From contig ARYC01000070.1 of the NCBI GenBank assembly GCA_000711775.1, forward strand, positions 62,001-126,000: DNA of 64,000 nt, given 5' to 3'. Numbering within the stretch: the stretch's first letter is position 1; each line of letters starts with the position of its first letter. Source of the DNA: Oxytricha trifallax (lineage: Eukaryota; Ciliophora; Spirotrichea; Sporadotrichida; Oxytrichidae). Below, piece by piece: positions 24,257 through 36,900 of the stretch. The notes beneath the pieces were generated by a model. That model made no database searches and had not been told where the DNA came from. It saw only the letters and a program-made list of their open reading frames with translations. A program made the position numbers and the translations under genes.

Positions 24257-24822
24257 GTTTAAATTCAAATTTAAATTTCTATTATAAAGCTCTTAAAACC
24301 TCTATAGCTATATCTGGACTATATAGGAGTTGCAACAGCATTAATGATGGTTTGATCTAAGCTCTAAGACTTCATATTTATACTCAGTTTATAAGTATAA
24401 TTTTCGTAATTTTACTCTTAATAATTTTGATTCTGGTACCAACTCAGATAAAGTTCAGGTTGGTACTGGTACCAATTAAGTTTTAAACCAGATTGGAACT
24501 TTTCCATTAAAACCTCACTGGATTAAAACTAGGTACTAATTAAGTTTTGGTACTATTAAATTGGTACCAATTAAACTTAAACGGATTTAGTACCGGTACT
24601 AATTAAATTTAAACAAATTTAGTACTAATTTAATGGAACTAAATTGATAAAAATGGAGCTCCATCTCTGAAGTTTGTTACAGCTTCTGCGAACTTTCTCC
24701 ACGTATCTTTACAGGGTTGACCTCCTATAAGATGCCCATATTTAATAGTAAGTTTTTAAACAATAGGATCCAGAAGTCTATAAATTATAATTTGAAATTC
24801 ATTAATAGGAAGAGGAACAAAG
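24257..24822. promoter_or_regulatory. Divergent promoter region of TBE2 with GGTACC-type iterons
   Basis: 566 bases between the divergent 57-kDa and 22-kDa starts. The stretch 24430-24650 holds about eight degenerate copies of GGTACCAATTAAGTTT or its halves in both orientations (for example near 24453, 24465, 24530, 24554, 24590). A TTTAAATTCAAATTTAAAT block next to the 57-kDa start is shared with TBE3. Iterons of this density suggest a protein-binding region, perhaps for the element's own zinc finger protein; this is inference. Confidence 0.6.
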
Positions 24823-25611
24823 ATGGAATCACTCAATGATCAAATGAAAAGAGTCGAGGCTCAAGAAATGATCTCAAGATTCAGAAGTAAGGAAGATCTC
24901 TATCGATACCTAACTTTACATGGTAAGATAACTTGATGACTATTAACATATTATACAGTTGGTTTATTCCTTCCAACGATGGAAGGTACAAAAATTTCAT
25001 TCTTGAAAGCAATACTTTGTGAGGAGAAGAAAGCTTTTAAAAATAAAGACATTAAACTAATCGAAATTCCCAACTACCCTGAGATTTCAGTCACTAATCT
25101 TTATGAGGATGCCATGTAAGATGAGGAAGTAGTTTACCTTCCTACCAAGAAACAACTCTTTAATAAACTCCCAGAGAGGAACTTTTTCTTAGGTGTTCTT
25201 GGTACAACAAAAGAGGAGTATCTCAGAGAAATAATTGAAGAAGCACATAAGAAACGATATTCTATCTCTCCTGAAGACTAGAAAAAGCAAGGCATTCTAA
25301 TAAGCTCAGCTTGGCTAGAGGAACTTAAGAAGCATCCTTATCTTTCAAGTAAGCTTTGACATATAACTTTGTAGGGAAAATCTGGCACTGGCATATATCT
25401 TATGAAAGAGCATGCAAAGGTTCACAGAGAAAGAAAGTCGCAGACAATTTATGAGGTGAGCAAGAGGCTTTATAAAGATGTCTAAAAACCAGATGAAATG
25501 AACATAGATGCAGGAGCTGGCACTAAGAGAAGAAATATGGGCCCAAGCAAGCAATAAGAAAAGGAGAAGAAAGAGAAGCCAAACCCCTTTATGGGTTAGT
25601 TTAATATGTGA
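24823..25611 (+). CDS. TBE 22-kDa ORF, copy 2 (one nonsense codon)
   Basis: Starts MESLNDQMKRVEAQEMISRF. A 36-nt intron (24923-24958, GTAAG...ACAG) must be removed to join LTLH to VGLFLPTMEGTK; the unspliced frame hits TGA at once. Without it the reading frame is 250 residues. Core blocks as in the other copies (IPNYPEISVTNLYEDAM, LPERNFFLGVLG, HKKRYSISPED). The C-part GKSGTGIYLMKEHAKV to the basic end KEKKEKPNPF is continuous. One TGA (near 25357) interrupts it where copies 1 and 3 have Ser and Cys codons, so it is a point change. No domain recognised; Lys-rich ends suggest nucleic-acid contact. Confidence 0.85.
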
Positions 25612-25617
25612 ACTTAT

Positions 25618-26585
25618 TCATTCATTTAAATCTAAAACTTATTTCAAGTCATGCATAAGATGATACAGCAGCAGCTTCTTGTAGTGAGTCTTGATTTAAC
25701 TCCAGTAGAATTCAATTCCATTAAATTAAGGGCTAAAAGGAACGTTGCATACAGGAGTTATGTTTAACTCTTCATAAGCTTTCTTAGACTCCTTAATCTT
25801 ATAAACTGAGAGGTAATCAACAAACAGGATGATCTCTTGGTTACTATACTTCTCTCTGAGCTTATGTAGGAACTCTATATACTACTCTGCTTAATAGAGC
25901 GAGGGTGAATAACATAACTCTCTAAACCTGAATCTTAACTTATACCAGCTAAAATTGCATGGGTGACTACCTCCACTTTTTAATCATAGACTTCTATATT
26001 ACCATACTTCTTATACCAAGACTTATTAATAAAGGTGTTAAAAGTAAACACAGCTTCATCAGCGTGTATGAACTTGATATTATTAGTAATAGCTCTCTGC
26101 ATTTAATCATATATATAGTTTAAATTATTACTATAAAATGGCACTGTAAAATCAATCACTCTCTTCACTCTGTTGAGAGTCTTGAAAGTAATACCATTTC
26201 TTCTAAAAATATTGGCTATAGTCTAAGGAGATATACGCATGTCAGGAAACCTGCGATGAAACATGACAGCTCGCTAGTCTAATGGAAAGTGTGCCTAATA
26301 CTTCAAAGTCTTACAGTCGCATAGAAAGTCAATATGAGCCTGAGAGAACTTTTATTTTCTTGCAGAATGCGTTCAACAACCAGAATTAATATGCTAAATA
26401 GCTAGCAAGCAGTGATACCTAACAGTTGAGGCACTCTTGCGTAATAACCTTGCTATAGCTGCATATTTTAGTACAGGTTTGGCTTAGTCTATATTAATAC
26501 ACGTACCATACCTAAGCTTAAGCAATAATTCTAAATATTACTCATCATAAATCGACCCTAAATTTCGCTAATTTCTATTTCTCAT
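25618..26585 (-). pseudogene. TBE 42-kDa transposase, copy 2 (deleted C-part)
   Basis: Starts at ATG 26585 (MRNRNQRNLGSIYDEQYLEL), and the N-part LKLRYG, KPVLKYAAIARLLRKSAS looks like a helix-turn-helix. The first catalytic Asp is intact in HADEAVFTFNTF. A frameshift follows RSIK. The second motif reads FVDYLSVYKI, so the usual Asn and His after the Asp are both Tyr, and the third is NGIEFYWS. A 96-base deletion joins MHDLK to QVLDLNE compared with copy 1. Stop TGA 25620-25618; the 22-kDa stop lies 7 bases away, convergent. Inactive. Confidence 0.85.
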
Positions 26586-27564
26586 TTTGTAAATTAGCCT
26601 AATTTCTTTACTAACACCAATAAGACCTCAACTATACCCTACAAATCAAAGCACTTATAAACCTCACTAAGGGGTTTTGGGGTTTTGATTATCTAACTAG
26701 GTTCAGGTTAGTTTAAATCTTCTCATAAGCAGTTTCTTAGAGCATCTTTAGTTTTAATTTAAGTCGATTAACTTTTTCATAATAAGTTCTTAGTTATTTT
26801 AATTTAAAATTTGCTAATTCAGTTATCTCGTTGAATTTTATTATAACTATTAAGCCTCATCTAAAAAAATTTCTTTATTAACACTTTTTTTATTATTGTA
26901 AGCATGATTTTATTAAAAAACTTCAAAATCTTAATAAGCTTTATTCTTAACTTCGTCAAAAAAATTATTTTATTACTAATAACAATCTAATTATAATTGA
27001 GATGAACTTAATAAGCATTTGAGAAAATCCTTAAATTCTAATTAGCTAATGATATTTTTTTAAACTAGTTAAGACATTTGACTTACTTAGCAACTTTACT
27101 CGGGTCACTAATAACACTGTTGTTAACAATTCCTGAAATCGTTTCTAATATTTTATTTTCTTGATCAATTAAATCATCTAAGGTTATAGTCTTCAACTCT
27201 AGATCCGCTTAACTAAAGTTTTTAACAAATGCTACAGATAAAGCTTTACATTTCTAACTTTCGACACTTATGTTTTAAATTTAGGAACTTGAACTGTTTG
27301 ATTAATTTTCCTCTGAATCTTATTTAGAGCTGTCACGATAACTTATTTCCAAAAATCTTCGAATATCAATTTATTTTAACAAGTTAGACTTATTGAGGTT
27401 TTCCATTTTTATTTGAAAAATATTTAGCTTTTAGGTAAGTGATTATTCTATAAGGAAATATTTTTAGCAAATAATTATTTTACTCCCTATTTATTAATGA
27501 AACTTGATTAACAATGTAACTTAATAAATAATTGATAAAGTACTATTAATTATTTTGTGAGAAG

Positions 27565-28411
27565 AAATTGCTTACAAAAATTTAACATAAAGGATCAAAG
27601 ACTTCAGGAAATCAGCTTTCACTAGTTAAGAGAGAAAATCGGAAGTATATAGAACTGTACGACTCTTTGACCCAAGAATGTGGAGCATACTTGCCAAAAG
27701 TAAACTGCACAAATGTCTATTTCTTTTGAAGTATTATTAATGGAAACAAAGAGGTAAAATTAAATAAATAACAACTTTATAGTATTTGAAAAGGTCAGAT
27801 GTAATCGTTTCTGCTGTTCCTTAAATAAAGGGTTTAACCTCTGATGATTTTCTCGAGTATGCCAAAACTTAACCCTGTCTACTAAATTACTTGCCAAATC
27901 AATGCGTCTGGCTCCATTTATATAAGAAATGGATAGTCGAAATTTTGTTGTCTTTGGATTAGGAGGGAATTAATGGCATGGTTTAGCAAGTAAAAATAAG
28001 GAGAAGATAAAAACTTGACTAATCAAACAACTTGATTGTGCACATGAAGCCTGAATTTGTTTCTGCCTTAAATAACTCTATAAGCTTCAGCGGTAAGTAT
28101 ATATACATCTAATTTCTGTGTTAGTATAAAAAGGGAGGTCGGCGTATCTAATAAAATAGTCAGCCAAACGAAGATAAAGGCCAAACTTGAATAAAGAGAT
28201 GAAAGATGGAAATCAGTAACCCAGACAGAGCAAACAGAAACACCTAGAAAACGATGAAAGGATGAGACAAGAATTTTAGAGAATGCAAGAGCAAATTCAT
28301 GATTTAATGAACTACAAGCAACTGGTCAACCATCTTCAGAATCACGGACTCTTAGATGACCAAGGCTGTCCCTAAATGTTGGGACCTATTCAATATAATA
28401 ATAACTGTTGA
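27565..28411 (+). CDS. Two-intron protein-coding gene, unknown function
   Basis: Best-supported cellular gene in the window. Exon 1 includes LVKRENRKYIELYDSLTQEC. Intron 1 (29 nt, 27754-27782) and intron 2 (32 nt, 28093-28124) are GT...AG, and splicing both keeps one frame: DVIVSAVPQIKGLTSDDFLE, LPNQCVWLHLYKKWIVEILL, MVQQVKIRRRQKLDQSNNLI, then KSAKRRQRP-type basic linker, a coiled-coil-like MRQEFQRMQEQIHDLMNYKQ and the stop TGA 28409-28411. One TGA (27727-27729) sits in exon 1 and is unexplained. The 5' end is not defined; no clear ATG is seen. No family is recognised. It shows no interrupting segments, so it may be a germline-limited gene. It lies just after the 5' end of the split transposase. 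Confidence 0.6.
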
Positions 28412-29117
28412 AATTAATATGTTTATCTCTAAGAGCTAAACATATTAATTTAACAACAAAACTTTTTAATTTAATATAGTAACCTATTTAACTTTTAAAA
28501 ATTAAACTTCTAACCTTTTCCTATTTTCTTTTATAAGTTTTTCAAAAAAGCTTAGAATATATATATTAAAAAAAATCCTAACCTATAAAACTTACAGTAA
28601 ATAAGAATCCTAAAAATAAAGTTTGACTTTTTTACTTTTTGTAAATAACATGGTGTTATTAAAAGATAAATTTCTGATAAAATTTTTTCTAGCTTATTTT
28701 TATTTGAGAAATAGTTAAAACAAAGCAAGTCCCTACTAATCAGTTTTTTATAGTAAACTAGGAATAGATATATAAAAGCAATTACTATTATTTTCTAAAT
28801 AAATTGCCTGATTTTAATTTTTAGAATTGAGTTGAAAATAGTAGAGTTTATGATAGTTTAGTAGATTTCATGAGACTTTAGGAGATTTTATTAGAGTTTA
28901 AGAATAACTTAATATCTGATAAATTAATTTGAAATTTAGCTGTAATAAGAATTCAAAAATAAGGAAGCTAAACACTAATACTTAATTTACTTAGTTTGTT
29001 TATTTATAGTAATTAGTAAAAGTTCATGATGTTTCAACTTATAGATTTCATGTTGCTAAGTTTAAATATATTATGGGCTATAAAAAGGGTATATATTTTT
29101 AAAAAATAATTATCTCA
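28412..29117. other. AT-rich intergenic stretch
   Basis: About 700 bases, AT-rich, with no supported feature. It separates two plus-strand genes. Confidence 0.4.
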
Positions 29118-30390
29118 ATGAGCAAGCAATCAGTGACAAAAAATTGAAAGAGTAGTTAGAAGTAAAAATAAATTGAAGAATCCTCTGAAACCTCTCATTA
29201 TACAGCATAGTTTTTTACTGGAGAGCAACAGAAGGAATTAAAGATTGATGAAACAAAAATTAAATTTTAGAGTACCTAAAAGATTATGGGAAAAAAAACT
29301 TTTAAAAATGTAAAAATAGAATTGCAAATAAAAAGTTTGGTATTATTCCCATTAATAATCATAAGAATTGGCTGATTTCAAAGTTAAATAATTAAATAAG
29401 GGATAGCAAATTTAATACACCTGGGAAAATAACTTGCAAATAAAGTAAAGTGGAAATCAATTTAAGATGCCTATTTTAAATTAAAACCAAGATAATTAAT
29501 TGGCAAAAATTGAGAAGAATTAAAGTTCTTCTGAATAAGAACAATAAAATAACATACTAGCTCCACTCAAAAATGAATCTTTTAGATCCAATTAGAAACT
29601 AACAGAGATTGAGGATTCCCAAATTTTATCAGATGGGACTTACCTAAATTCAGATAGAGTCTAAGAAATAATTTCAACTAATTACAAACAAATGACAGCC
29701 GATGCCATGAAAAACATGCACGATAGATTACTGATTTAAGTACTTGAAGTTTTAGAAACACAAATATTTGAAAAACTTAGTTAGAAAATAGATAAAACTT
29801 TACAAAGAATTGAAGAATTAGATAAGAATGTTAAAGAATTGGATGTTAACTAAATTCAATAACTAATAAGAGAAGGAATAGAAGAAATTTAAGATGCCTT
29901 CAAATTGTTAATTGGTTACATTAAGAAAGCTTCCCCTACTATTGGAATTGTGTCACAAGAGTAGCTGGCAAATCATTCTAAACGTACCCAAGAACTTAAT
30001 TAAGTTTTAAACAAAAGAATTAATGAAATACTAGCTATTCTCTCATAAAATTAGTAAAAATTTACTAAATCTGAAGAAATAGCTCAAAATTTTTTTGTAA
30101 GCTCAAGAAGCACTTAATAGCGAATAAACCAAAACAATAAAAAAAATTTTCCGATAAAATCAACAAAGCTTAAGAAGAAAATTATAAAGTGATTAATGAA
30201 AGCGTGGAAATTATTAATAACAATATTAAAATAGTAAACTCAAGAGTCACAGTTCTTCAGTAATAAGAAATTAAAAATGAAGGAAACAATATTATTTAAT
30301 TACAAGCTAAAGCATCTCAATTAGTGTAAAATTTTGATCAAACTTAGGTAGAACCTTGCTAAGTTATTTAACCTAAATTTGAATGAGATA
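29118..30390 (+). CDS. Gln-rich coiled-coil protein, frameshifted, unknown
   Basis: One frame is free of TGA from 29137 to 30189 (351 codons), with an in-frame ATG at 29248. It carries heptad-rich, charged segments: LTEIEDSQILSDG, KIDKTLQRIEELDKNVKELD, IREGIEEIQDAFKLLIGY, RTQELNQVLNKRINEILAIL. After an A-run near 30150 the likely continuation switches frame (INKAQEENYKVINESVEIIN) and ends at TGA about 30388. Another frameshift near 29290 would restore a better N-part (EESSETSHYTAQFF). All shifts fall at homopolymers, so sequencing error or decay are both possible. Length about 400 residues; coiled-coil structural protein is the only inference I can make. Confidence 0.55.
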
Positions 30391-30399
30391 TTTTGCAAA

Positions 30400-33368
30400 C
30401 GGTCTAGAAGTATAATTCAAGGAATGACCAGATTTATCATCATTGAGGGTAAGTAATTTTTATTCGATAAAGTCTCAAAAATAATTTACTCAATACATGA
30501 TTAACTCATATTATGAAACAGACTATTACTTTTTAACTTCATTAGTATTACATTATAACTTAATTACTTACTTTAATAATCAGTGCCTTCATGAGCATCT
30601 TGGAGTTTTGGGATTTACTAAGCAATAATCAAAACATTTGAGCTCATTTATTCTAAATCTGCTAGGATATCACTTTAAATACAGAAGTACACTCTCACAG
30701 CAAAATCTTCAAGACAACTGAAGAATTATTTTGATTACTTTTGCGATTTTGTCATCTTAAATTTAACAAAATTTTTGTAATAAATGAATTTTAGAATACA
30801 TATTTAGATTATAAACTATTAAAATATTAATTTTAAAGAAAATCATCATCAATCTTTATGCATATATATATATATATATATTTCTAATAATCTTCAATTT
30901 TATAAATGTAGAGATATTTAACAATTTTCAATTTTTTGCCTTAGTTTTAATGCGATATAAATAAGAATTACTATACTTACCTATAATATATTTACAATAT
31001 TCATAAGTGTTTGACAATAATTATATTTAACTTATTATCATGATTTTTATTAAAAAGTGCATGTTATTTTACAGATATTTATGTTTTACTTTTCTTTCTG
31101 ATATTGAATCCTGAATTTATAAGTTTATATATAGTTAAGGCATAATATATAATTAAGTTTAAAGAATCAGTAATATCAATAAAATTTTAATTAATCTTAC
31201 TGACTTTTTCAATAATCTTATTTATAAAAGATAATATAGTGAAATGCATTGAGTAAAATTATAATAACTTAAAATATATATGAATAAAACAATTATAAAC
31301 TTATTGAAATCAGGCATAAAAAAAAGTGGGACAAAAGTAAGAAAAATTTGCTATTTTTGCCCCACATTTTTAACACCATAATGCTTAAAAATTTTATCAA
31401 TGTAATATTATAATCAATTTTATTCATTTTTTACCTATGCTCATTTTTTAATATTTAATTTTCCAATTCACTTATTCAACTTAAATTTGATAAATGGGTT
31501 AGTGTTGTTAATTTTAGAGTTAACCTTTATTTATATCATCTACATATATCTATGATTCTATTTTCACTGACAATTAGTGTTCTCTGCCATGAAGCCTTAC
31601 TTATCTCTCAGCCTTGAATACAAACATGGATTTTTACTTATTTGAGGTATTCATTTTTAAATAAATAACTATATTATATATTAATGCTATTTTAATTATC
31701 ATACATGTTTAATTATTATTTTATTTTGCTTTTATTAATCGATAATTACTTCATTTTTAATTTAATTCCGCTATTATGAATATCTTTTACAAATCTTTTA
31801 CATTTTCATTGACATTTAAGTTTCTTTTTTAACAAAATTGAGTTTATTTTCATTCTTCTATGAAATCTTTGAATTTAGAATTTCACTCGGTTTATTTAAA
31901 TATAAAAAAATAAAGAATATCGATTATAATAGACAATTATTTCAAAGCTATAAAATTATTATGGCTATAACCTATCTAAATATTTTTTATTTCAGTTATG
32001 TATATAACTACTTATGTATTTGTAATTATTTTAATTTTAAATAAGTTAATATGGTATATCCCATAGCTCTATTTAATTTAAACAATTACTTATAATTAAA
32101 TTATTTTTGAAAAGTTTCTGCTTTTTAAAATAATATAAAAGCATTCGTCACATTAAAATATAATTTAATAAATTTGAGCATGATTTATGAGCTTACTTGA
32201 AACCTTATTAACGCTAACACTTTTGTTATTTCTTGAATGAAATGGATAATCTTTCTTAAAATATTTCATTAAAGTAGAATCATTAATATACTAATGTATA
32301 AATCTAAAAATTATTCTATATATTTTTTATTTATTTCAATTAATTCACAAAAGAAAGCCTTTTGTATAAATCAACTATTTATATATCTACCATAGAAGAT
32401 ATATTAAAAATTAATAATAGAACCAAAATTTATAATTTTTAGATACGAAGCTGGACTATTAAAGTTATTAATAATTCCGATAAACACAAGTTCTTTTAAT
32501 AATAACAAAATAAGAAACAATAATAATTTAAATAAGAGTTCAGCTTATAGCTTCCAAAAACTATAAATATTAGTGTTTATATATAAAAATAGAAATTTTA
32601 TTTTATTAAGCCAATATAAGTTGCGTGTTTATTTGTATAATGAAATAAATTAAGCTGAGTAAATGGAGAATATTTAAGTTAAATAATTAAATGCTATTAA
32701 TAAAATATTGAGAATTTTACAAAAATTTGGTAAGATCATCATGCCGCATTTATATAGTAGCTATCTCTTTTTTAAATTTTGTCCTTATTAAAGAAGTAAT
32801 AATATTATTGCTTACTTTATTATATCATGTTCAATAATATTATTTTAATTAGATTCATTAATACTATATGATACTTCTTGCTCTTAATTCAGAATTAATT
32901 AAAATATAATTAAATTAATAAAATTTATATACTGCAATAAAGAAAGATATCAATAATTAGTGATAAAAGAAGTATTTTTTTTTAATTTATCGTAGGTTAT
33001 AATAATTGATTTTTAATGATATTAAAGAGATCTATGAATTAATATTTTTGACCCTTTCCTCGGCATACAATAGGAAATTATATAGCATTATGTATCATTT
33101 ATATGCCGTCAGCAGCTAATGTTTAATTATTATAAATATGGTAGATCTATAAATTTCTAAGATTTATTAACTCATAAAACTTTTGTAGAATTAAAATTAA
33201 AGTTTATGCATAAATAATTGACACTTGCTAAATAAAAACTATTAAAACACCATAATTATAAAGTAAATAAAAATATTGAAATAAATTAATAAACCATAAA
33301 TTAAAAGAGAAATACATTTGTGATAATAATCATAATTGTAATATTAATACTATTAAATTAAAAAGTTA
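30400..33368. other. AT-rich DNA, no gene seen
   Basis: Nearly 3 kb of very AT-rich sequence. Includes a short (AT)n run near 30864-30882 and a pair of TGGGGCAAAA/TTTTGCCCCA-type segments near 31330-31370 forming a short inverted repeat. Nothing coding is supported; plus-strand open frames such as 31838-32044 have pure AT-driven composition. Confidence 0.45.
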
Positions 33369-33369
33369 A

Positions 33370-33960
33370 TTGATGGGTGTTGTACCAATCTCACTCAGGA
33401 TTTTCTAATAGAGCTTTCTAGTTCACTAAGGCCTGCTGAAGGTAGGCAGGGGGTTACTGGATTCACCATATTAGGAGCCAGTTCGTGAGGCTCTATCTGT
33501 CCACTTACCCACTCTTCGAGTGGGCTGCACGCTAGGATTTTCCTGCACTAGATGAGCTACCTGGTATGAGTTCAGTTTCCTAGGTAATAGTGAGAAGGAT
33601 GAAGGTGGTGCTCCGCATTCAAAAGTGAGACGGTGAGAACCATAGAAGCCAGCGATAATAATTTTCCTCCCACACCAAGTCGGGTTATGAAGGCTACCAC
33701 TGCGAAAGGACGGAGACTACTATCTCAGCAGCTGTGGTTCCTGGTAATAATTTTCACCATCCTCTCTTGAATTTTTTAAAGGAAGCTGATATCTAAGAGC
33801 TCTGTGGGGGTTACTCAAAGTTGGCTCTTATCTCGGATGCATCTCGGTGTCAGAGTGAAGTGGAATGAAGGCGTTGTGGTTTTTTGGAGTTCTTTAGTCC
33901 ATGTCTTGCCACGTCAACTCACTTCAGATACGTCTACATCACGATGGTTTGATTTTAGAA
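33370..33960. other. GC-rich element, non-coding, unknown
   Basis: An abrupt 590-base island of roughly balanced base composition in AT-rich DNA. Both strands are broken by TGA and frames lack protein-like content. It holds several strong stems, for example CCCACTCTTCGAGTGGG (about 33510-33526) and CCTGCTGAAGGTAGGCAGG (about 33432-33450), and two copies of ATAATTTTC (near 33658 and 33748). Its last 60 bases contain the 39-bp motif also found at 20282-20320. An RNA-coding or SINE-like element is likely; no known RNA family is recognised. Confidence 0.5.
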
Positions 33961-33969
33961 TGAAACAGT

Positions 33970-36900
33970 GAATATGTTAAATTTAATTTTGAGATTACTT
34001 ATTTACTACTATTGTAATTATAATATTCATAACTTTTAATGAGAACAAAAAAGGGATGCGTTTCTGAAAAAATCAGGTTAAAATTAAAATTTCTATATAG
34101 TATTAAATAGATAGCTTTTATAAATTCTCTACAATAAATTAGCGCTGTTTACACCGGTTTATTTCCATAATCAGTATTTTCCTTTTGAACTTTACAATAC
34201 TGCTTTATAATTATTATACTTTAGTATCAATAATAATTTTATTTTCTAAAATATCTTTTTGTGAATTAGAAGTCTTGCTTTCTACAAATTGTAATGGATA
34301 TTTATCTCTATAATTATTAGTTTTTAAATAACTATCACAAAAGGATTTCTCTTTAAGTTCTTTTGATAATCAGATAGTTTTTCATCTGAGTTATTTTTTA
34401 TTTCTTAAAATAGATAAATAAAATTAATAAATTTATCTTGAATAATTTAAATAGAATTAAAAACATAAATCAAATTAATATGACTATTGTTTAATTGGTA
34501 ATGTTTATTGACATTAGATCTTATTTAGAAGTGTTCAAATCCCACTAAAACCCAATTCTTATCGTCAAGCAGTAACTGCCACCGCTTCTGGTTGTGTGGC
34601 CGCATTTTCGATTATTTAAAATAACTAGTTTTAATATAATAGGTAATTTTAAGAAGTTAATTAGTTTTTATTAAATCACTCTATACTAATGATTCTACTC
34701 TTTTATTTAATAATCAAAGAACAGAGATTTCATAATTCAATAGTTTTCAGAAGATGGAGAGATGTTGCTATTATACAAAGCAGTATGTTTTTGAAGTTTA
34801 ATCAGAGTAGTGGCACCAGCTTATATATCATTATTGATACCCTTCATTTAATTTGAGAGCTGAAAAAGATTAATTTAGTAATATCATAAATTGAAGGTGG
34901 GTAAATGTCGATATTCAATAAGTGCGGCAGAAAAAAATATTTCTCTTAAATTCGAAAAATATTTGTTAAGTAAGAACTTGATAATTTTTATTTATTAAAT
35001 ATTCAAATTTGAATCGATTAAACACAGCTAGTCTATAGTTTTTAGAGTTTTGTAAATTAATTGTTTAATTTTATATATGATTTATTCTTAAATTCTTAAC
35101 AATTGAATTTTTTTATTTAACTTAGTCTTAAATTATGAATAATAATAAAAACAAGGTTAATAAACCTTCACACTCCAGATTATTGCATTTCATTATGGAA
35201 ATTTTATTTATCACTCACTATATTTTTCTACTATGCATCTAAATAAATAAATAATTTAACGAATATATATTAATATTAATGTATTATAATCGTATTCTTT
35301 TCTTTGGAACCTGGAATTTATTAATTTAAGGTTTATTAAATTAAACAAAAGTATATTACTTATATTTAGATAATATTCATTCATTTTACCATTATCAATT
35401 AAGCTATCCAATCGTTAGTTATTAACTAACTATAATTAGAATCTTAATTATTTAGTTTTAACATTTTAAAACTAAAAATAAAATCGATTTAAATATAAAC
35501 AGATGACCAATGAGCAGATTTACATGGCTGAAAAGCAGAAGTAATGATTTTATCAATGTTTATGCAAGTCCATGTTGAGTTTATTTCTTATAAGTAACTA
35601 TTTAATGATAAGCTCACTTAGTTATGATAATTAAAACTTAATAGTTGCTTGGATAAACAACGAGAATTATTATTTAGAGATATAATTGGTGTTACTTTCT
35701 AATGGTATCATTTGCATATTATTCTGATTAAGAAGATAATGTCCATATAACTTGTTTCTAAGGATTGATTCACCTAAAAATTCAATGGAAGTAGTGAATG
35801 AATATTTTTATTGAAATGATAATATTATGTTATTAATTATCCATTTTAAGTGGATAATATTATATAAAGGCAACAGAGATATGATTTGAATTTAAGAGGA
35901 CTTTTCAAAATAAACAAGAACTTCTATGAGAAAACAAAAAGACTTCAACCATAATCATAAACTATGAAACTAATGCAAATAATTCTGTAATTTCATTAAA
36001 AGTCTTCTAGAAATCACTAGTTGATATGTTTGAATTGAGGAAGTAAAGAATGAAGATAAGCAATTTATAATTTAATGAAAATTAAAATAAGAGTAAATAA
36101 CAAGATAGATATTAATTAAAAAGAAATTAATAAGTAGCCTCGATAAACAACTTAAAGATTTAAATTAGAATAAATTTTCATGAGAGCATATAGAGATTTG
36201 ATTAATCAACAGATTTATAACTTATAGAATACAATAAAAGTAGTTAGTTCGGAGTTTCATGTTGATCTCTTGAATATTGTATATCGAATAAATATAAACA
36301 TTATCAAATATTAATATATTTCTCAACATTAAATTGTTAAATTGTTATAAAAAATAAAGGAAATTGTATTATAAGCATGCATATTAGCAAGCATACTAAC
36401 TATTTTTCATGATCTACTTTTAATATTTTAATTGTAGAAATAAATAATTTAACTATATTATTTGAACATACTTTATTTATTTTATATGCAATTATTGATA
36501 GTTAGTCTACATCGTGTATAAGTTAGTAAGTGTGGGGCAAAATTGAAAATCTTTTTATACTTTTGCCTCACTAGTTGTACATGTTTATTTATACACTTAT
36601 AATTATTTTTATTCAATCAATTATTAATATATTTACTATTGTTAACAATCAAAATGTTTATGCTTCATGATTAAAATTAGAATAAAAAGTATAACATAAA
36701 ATTATTAAACAGTAACATTAAATTTATCTAAATATTACTTATGACTATCCATTTTAAATAAACTTATCTTAGTTTTATCAATTAGATATTTCAATTAATT
36801 ATCTAACAGTACAAATATAAAAACGATTCATTAACATAAGTTCTAAAACAGAATACTAATGTTAGTCATTTTTACTTGAATTTAGCGATTATCTTTACTA

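Larger units (their letters stand above)
22668..26687. mobile_element. TBE transposon copy 2, complete, inverted
   Basis: A complete 4,020-bp TBE element bounded by CAAAACCCCAAAACC and its complement, with an exact ATT target duplication (22665-22667 and 26688-26690). ANT duplications are the known TBE target. Genes are in reverse order relative to copies 1 and 3: 57-kDa (-), 22-kDa (+), transposase (-). It sits inside another transposase gene. Confidence 0.97.
21955..27406 (-). pseudogene. Non-TBE DDE transposase gene split by TBE2
   Basis: Two minus-strand pieces flank TBE2: the 5' part 27406-26691 (MENLNKSNLLKQIDIRRFLE, then an acidic Ser-rich stretch) and the 3' part 22664-21955. The 3' part holds IINIDESSIQLTNDIKKSW (first catalytic Asp), GNATNHKS at the place where the family usually has a D-N...H motif, and a final MTPVEKF block for the third acidic residue. 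This spacing fits IS630/Tc1/mariner-type transposases but the sequence is unlike TBE. Several frameshifts and the Asp-to-Asn change make it inactive. TBE2 insertion duplicated ATT. The terminal repeats of this host element were not found. Confidence 0.6.

Noticed and set aside
25341..25370. A second 26-nt GT...AG intron in the TBE 22-kDa genes
   Set aside because: All three copies have GTAAG...TAG at the same distance (26 nt), but 26 is not a multiple of three and the conserved downstream frame continues from the unspliced frame. The TGA in copy 2 is a point change.
31838..32044. Plus-strand ORF of 68 codons
   Set aside because: Composition is only AT-driven (Ile, Tyr, Phe, Asn, Lys), and it lies in featureless AT-rich DNA.
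34482..34550. Functional tRNA gene
   Set aside because: The T-arm lacks two G residues and the acceptor ends do not pair. Kept only as a degenerate tRNA-like sequence.
35502..36600. A long protein if TGA is read as Trp
   Set aside because: With TAA, TAG and TGA all sense, any frame is open, so an apparent long protein means nothing. TBE comparisons show TGA at non-Trp positions as well, so TGA is a stop here.
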